From positions 1,116,001-1,180,000 of the forward strand of contig NZ_JAGKQQ010000001.1 of NCBI RefSeq assembly GCF_017939745.1: DNA of 64,000 nucleotides, in the 5' to 3' direction. The translations under genes were made by a program, and so were the position numbers. Below the pieces are notes generated by a model. The model was not told the DNA's origin. It made no database searches and saw nothing but the letters and a program-made list of their open reading frames with translations. Shown here in pieces: positions 61,108 to 64,000 of this stretch. The stretch's first letter is position 1. Each line of letters opens with the position of its first letter. Origin of the DNA: Gemmata palustris. Lineage in GTDB: Bacteria > Planctomycetota > Planctomycetia > Gemmatales > Gemmataceae.

Positions 61108-61192
61108 TCCAAAGGTAAAAGGTAAAAAGGAACCGAACCCGCACTTTGCGGGTGCTTCTTCCTTTTGCCTTTTACCTTTTTTATTTCCCTTC
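61108..61192. repeat. A/T-rich inverted repeat before the YgiC-like gene
   Basis: AAAGGTAAAAGGTAAAAAGG (61110s) pairs with CTTTTGCCTTTTACCTTTTT (61170s), and GCACTTTGCGGGTGC lies between. The iterated-unit style resembles the GTCGTAAAG repeats at 26.4 and 62.4 kb. It lies inside an upstream extension of the ygiC frame, which is therefore not used. Confidence 0.75.
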
Positions 61193-61211
61193 ACTCTCAA
61201 GAAGGTGGACC

Positions 61212-62351
61212 GTGCGCCGGGTCACCGTCGATCCCCGACCCAACTGGCAGAAACGGGTCGAAGAGTTCGGGCTCTACTACCACACGCTCCGCGGCGAGCC
61301 TTACTGGGACGAGTCCGCGTTCTACCAGTTCACGAATTACGAAATCGACGTCATCGAAGAGGCGACCAACTCACTGCACAAGATGTGCCTCGACCTCGTG
61401 CAAGAGGTCATCGACAAGCGCCTGTTCGGGCTGTTCCTAATCCCCGAAGAGTTTGAAGAGTACGTCATCCGGTCGTGGGAGAACGACGAGCCGTCGGTGT
61501 ACGGCCGGTTCGACCTCGCCTACGACGGCGTCGGCCCGCCCAAGATGCTGGAGTACAACGCGGACACCCCGACGGCCCTCGTCGAAGCGTCCGTCGCCCA
61601 GTGGATGTGGCTCAAGGACATTGACGAGCGCGGTGACCAGTTCAACAGTATCCACGAGCACCTGATCGAAGCGTGGAAGGAAGTGCTCAAGCGCGACAGC
61701 GGCCCGATCCACTTCGCCGCGATGACCAAACTGGACTCGCCGGAGGACTACATCACCGCGGAGTACATGCGGGACGTGGCGATCCAGGCCGGCGCGAAGA
61801 CCTCGTTCATCGACGTCACCGACATCGGGTACGACAAGCCGCGCCGCGTGTTCGTGGACAACACCGGGTTCCCGATCCACCGGTGCTTCAAACTGTACCC
61901 GTGGGAGTGGATGACGAAAGAGGAGTTCGGGCCGCACCTCCGCACCGCGCCGACCAAGTGGGTCGAACCCGCGTGGAAGATGATCCTCAGTTGTAAGAGC
62001 ATCCTGCCGCTGTTGTACGAGCGGCACCCGGACAGCCCGTTCCTGCTCCCGGCCTCGTTCGACGCGCTGACGGATGGGAGTTACGTGAAAAAGCCGATCC
62101 ACGCCCGCGAGGGCGCGAACATCGAGGTCGTCATCGGCGGCCGGGTCGCGCACAGCACGGACGGGCCGTACCAGGGCGGGCCGTATGTGTACCAGGCGCT
62201 CGCGAGCCAACTGAAGCCGCACGACGGGCGCTACCCGGTACTCGGGAGCTGGGTCGTGAACGGCGAAGCGTGCGGCATGGGCATCCGCGAAGACGAGTCG
62301 CTCGTGACCGGTAACACGAGCCGCTTTCTCCCGCACCAGATGGTGGGGTAA
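61212..62351 (+). CDS. Glutathionylspermidine synthase-like ATP-grasp protein (YgiC family)
   Basis: 379 residues from GTG 61212, with AAGGTGG just upstream. The length matches YgiC/YjfC. Conserved features are WQKRVEEFGLYYHTLRGEPY, WDESAFYQFTNYEIDVIEEA, YGRFDLAYDGVGPPKMLEYN, ADTPTALVEASVAQWMWL, IHRCFKLYPWEWMTKEEFGP and VKKPIHAREGANIEVV. The family resembles the synthetase half of Gsp synthase but lacks the amidase half; its natural ligation reaction is not established. It probably forms a unit with the small protein upstream and the membrane protein downstream. Confidence 0.92.
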   Translation: MRRVTVDPRPNWQKRVEEFGLYYHTLRGEPYWDESAFYQFTNYEIDVIEEATNSLHKMCLDLVQEVIDKRLFGLFLIPEEFEEYVIRSWENDEPSVYGRFDLAYDGVGPPKMLEYNADTPTALVEASVAQWMWLKDIDERGDQFNSIHEHLIEAWKEVLKRDSGPIHFAAMTKLDSPEDYITAEYMRDVAIQAGAKTSFIDVTDIGYDKPRRVFVDNTGFPIHRCFKLYPWEWMTKEEFGPHLRTAPTKWVEPAWKMILSCKSILPLLYERHPDSPFLLPASFDALTDGSYVKKPIHAREGANIEVVIGGRVAHSTDGPYQGGPYVYQALASQLKPHDGRYPVLGSWVVNGEACGMGIREDESLVTGNTSRFLPHQMVG

Positions 62352-62364
62352 TCGCACAATCGCA

Positions 62365-62515
62365 CAGTCACAAGTCGTAAGGTCCGAAAGTCGTAAAGTC
62401 GGACCCGGAACGCGACCCAATGTACGACTTCGACTTGAAGACCCCTTAGTTCGACCTTACGACTCGTGACGTTACGACTTGAGACTCGAGACTTTATCGC
62501 GCGACTTGAGACTAT
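62365..62515. repeat. GTCGTAAGG-type inverted repeats without a gene
   Basis: AAGTCGTAAGGTCCGAAAGT (about 62371) faces TTCGACCTTACGACTCGTGA (about 62449), with further iterations to 62512. The units are those that flank the S23 gene at 26.4 kb, but only about 45 bp separates the arms here and no frame lies between. Confidence 0.75.
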
Positions 62516-62527
62516 CGGAGAGGCGGA

Positions 62528-64000
62528 ATGTCCACGACGTTTATCTTCGAGGAACTCGACGACAGAACCCGCGAGTACCTGACCGCGGTCCGCGACAGTG
62601 AGGGCGTCGGGTCGCCGGGCGTGTTCGTTCACACCACCGACCAGCTCCCCGGGTGCGGGTGCGTCGCCGGTCCGATCATCATCATCACCACGCTATTGTT
62701 AACCCTCACGACGTGGCTCGGGATCATTTACAACGACCCCATCGGGGTCGCGTTCTTGCAAACCGCCGGGCTGCTCGTCGGCAGTTGGCTCCTGTTCGCG
62801 AAGTTCCGCGGGCGGGGCGGGAAGAACGCCGGGACGTGGGTCTACGTCGATCCGCTCAACCTGTACGAGGCTTACCGCGAGCAGGTCACCGTCACGCCCG
62901 TCGATGGTGTGGTCGATGCGAACTACACGCACAACTACGACAGCAACGGGAATTACCAGAACAGCGTTGTGAACGTGCTGCTGGGCGGGCGCCGGAGCGC
63001 CTCGGTTACGCTCAAACACGAGTCCCGCGCCGAGCACATGGTGACGTACCTGAACTACTTGGCGTGGGCGCGCAGCCCGGAAGGGGGGGCGCGAGGGGAG
63101 ATCGAACCGGCCGACCTCGGGGGGCTGGCGCGGTACGTGGCCAAGAACGGCGACGAGCCGAAGGACGCTGAGGGCAACGTCAATCTGAGGATCATCGAGC
63201 TCGACATCACTGAGGTACCCGATGCCCCGGCGCGCGAGGGCGGGTCGATGCCCTCGTTCTTGCCCTACGTCTTCATCTTCTTCGGTAGCGTCGTGTGCTT
63301 CTTCTTCATGGGGTTCGTCATCAACCCGGTGGTTCGGGACGACGCGCTCTACGATCTCGTCACGAAAGAAACGAGCCCGCCGTCGATCGAACCGCGGTTC
63401 CTGCGGACCTATCTCGTTGATTCGCGCAACACGCTCCACCGCAAGCAGGTGATCGAGAAACTCGGGCGGTTCTACGACCCCGCCGTCGCCCACGTCCAGA
63501 GGAACGCCGCGGACCGGCGGCTCGGTCAGGGGATGGCCGACGTGCTCAAGGGGCTCAGCAGTGCCGACCAACCGGTCGTATCACTGCGCATCACCGAAAC
63601 TCGGTCGCCCGCGGGCAAGGCGGATTCCAAGGGGACGCGCGAGAATACACTTCGCACGCAGTTCGCGGACGGCGTGAATACCACGTTCGCGGCGCAGTCT
63701 TGGGGCCACCCGATCCAACTCCCGCCCGGGTTCGTGGCCACGGAAACGCTCCCTCCAATCGGGTACCAACTGATCGCGTTCGTCGAACCGCCGGACGACG
63801 CGAAGGCGGTTCACTTCGATGTCGCCTACGCGGTGGAAGACGTGGGCAACGGGCAGTTCCAGGTCGTCGTGAACGTGACGCTGCGAGCGAACATTGAAGA
63901 CCCGGCCGAAGTGAGCGGCCAGTTCAAAGTACCCGGATCGTTTACTGCGGCCGACCTCGACGGGGCCGGGTTGAATCGCATCAAGGACGAATTGATCCGG
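62528..64000 (+). CDS. Membrane protein of unknown function, runs off right edge
   Basis: At least 491 residues; the end is outside the window. The start is ATG 62528 after GGAGAGGCGG. Two hydrophobic segments at about 47-63 (PIIIITTLLLTLTTWLGII) and 75-90 (LQTAGLLVGSWLLFAKF) are followed by a soluble region. Another hydrophobic segment lies at about 240-262 (FLPYVFIFFGSVVCFFFMGF) before a large beta-rich domain. No family was recognised. It is downstream of the YgiC-like gene and may be functionally tied to it. Confidence 0.75.
   Translation, partial: MSTTFIFEELDDRTREYLTAVRDSEGVGSPGVFVHTTDQLPGCGCVAGPIIIITTLLLTLTTWLGIIYNDPIGVAFLQTAGLLVGSWLLFAKFRGRGGKNAGTWVYVDPLNLYEAYREQVTVTPVDGVVDANYTHNYDSNGNYQNSVVNVLLGGRRSASVTLKHESRAEHMVTYLNYLAWARSPEGGARGEIEPADLGGLARYVAKNGDEPKDAEGNVNLRIIELDITEVPDAPAREGGSMPSFLPYVFIFFGSVVCFFFMGFVINPVVRDDALYDLVTKETSPPSIEPRFLRTYLVDSRNTLHRKQVIEKLGRFYDPAVAHVQRNAADRRLGQGMADVLKGLSSADQPVVSLRITETRSPAGKADSKGTRENTLRTQFADGVNTTFAAQSWGHPIQLPPGFVATETLPPIGYQLIAFVEPPDDAKAVHFDVAYAVEDVGNGQFQVVVNVTLRANIEDPAEVSGQFKVPGSFTAADLDGAGLNRIKDELIR

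Overview
The window is high-GC DNA from a planctomycete, most likely family Gemmataceae. This is inferred from family content, not from a marker gene. The indicators are DUF1501 with DUF1549/DUF1553 pairs, a DUF1559 pseudopilin-like protein followed by a small lipoprotein, TIGR03067 domains, an ECF sigma factor carrying an exported C-terminal half, CRTAC1/ASPIC-UnbV proteins, and several families of dispersed palindromic repeats. No rRNA or tRNA gene and no CRISPR array was seen.

Layout. 1-7.8 kb (minus): EF-hand protein (runs off the left edge), DUF1501, DUF1549/DUF1553, TIGR03067 and an exported HEAT protein. 8.1-22.1 kb (minus): a complete-looking retron operon. It starts with a structured RNA (22106-21837), then a HEAT+BRCT protein, a 2299-residue WD40+HEAT protein, a WHSWIM protein with a WGR-like end, and finally a retron-type reverse transcriptase. 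The RNA has 23-bp a1/a2 arms, a TTTAGC motif directly inside a1 and a long msd-like hairpin with a 29-bp perfect core. The protein set matches what I recall of type XIII retrons (RT + WHSWIM + ARM/HEAT). The RNA lies about 12 kb from the RT, at the opposite end of the operon. 22.3-23.4 kb: a conserved protein whose two ends are built from repeats.

23.4-33.8 kb (plus): a Wsp-like chemosensory operon in the order MCP, CheW, CheR-TPR, Cys-rich CheW, CheA-REC, CheB. In place of the WspR diguanylate cyclase there is a REC-PP2C (RsbU/SpoIIE-like) phosphatase gene at the front. A four-helix-bundle (S23-like) gene flanked by inverted repeats sits between the MCP and the first CheW. Two CheA linkers are made of repeat sequence.

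33.8-43 kb: molybdate-type ABC permease and binding protein, TPR protein, CRTAC1-like protein, lipoprotein with DUF1559 protein, and a helical-repeat exported protein. 43-50 kb (minus): a tripartite RND efflux operon (TolC-like, RND pump, fusion protein). 50-53.8 kb (minus): a second DUF1501 + DUF1553 pair with a haem-type PSCyt1 domain. 54.4-64 kb (plus): Gly-rich RRM protein with a terminator, ECF sigma/TIGR03067 fusion, LRR protein, succinate-semialdehyde dehydrogenase, small Gly-rich membrane protein, YgiC-like ATP-grasp enzyme, and a membrane protein that runs off the right edge.

The most notable items are the retron with its RNA at the head of the operon, the Wsp-like system with a phosphatase output, the mobile-looking S23 cassette with an apparently empty relative at 62.4 kb, and a paired TGTTAGC motif shared by the two TIGR03067-containing genes.
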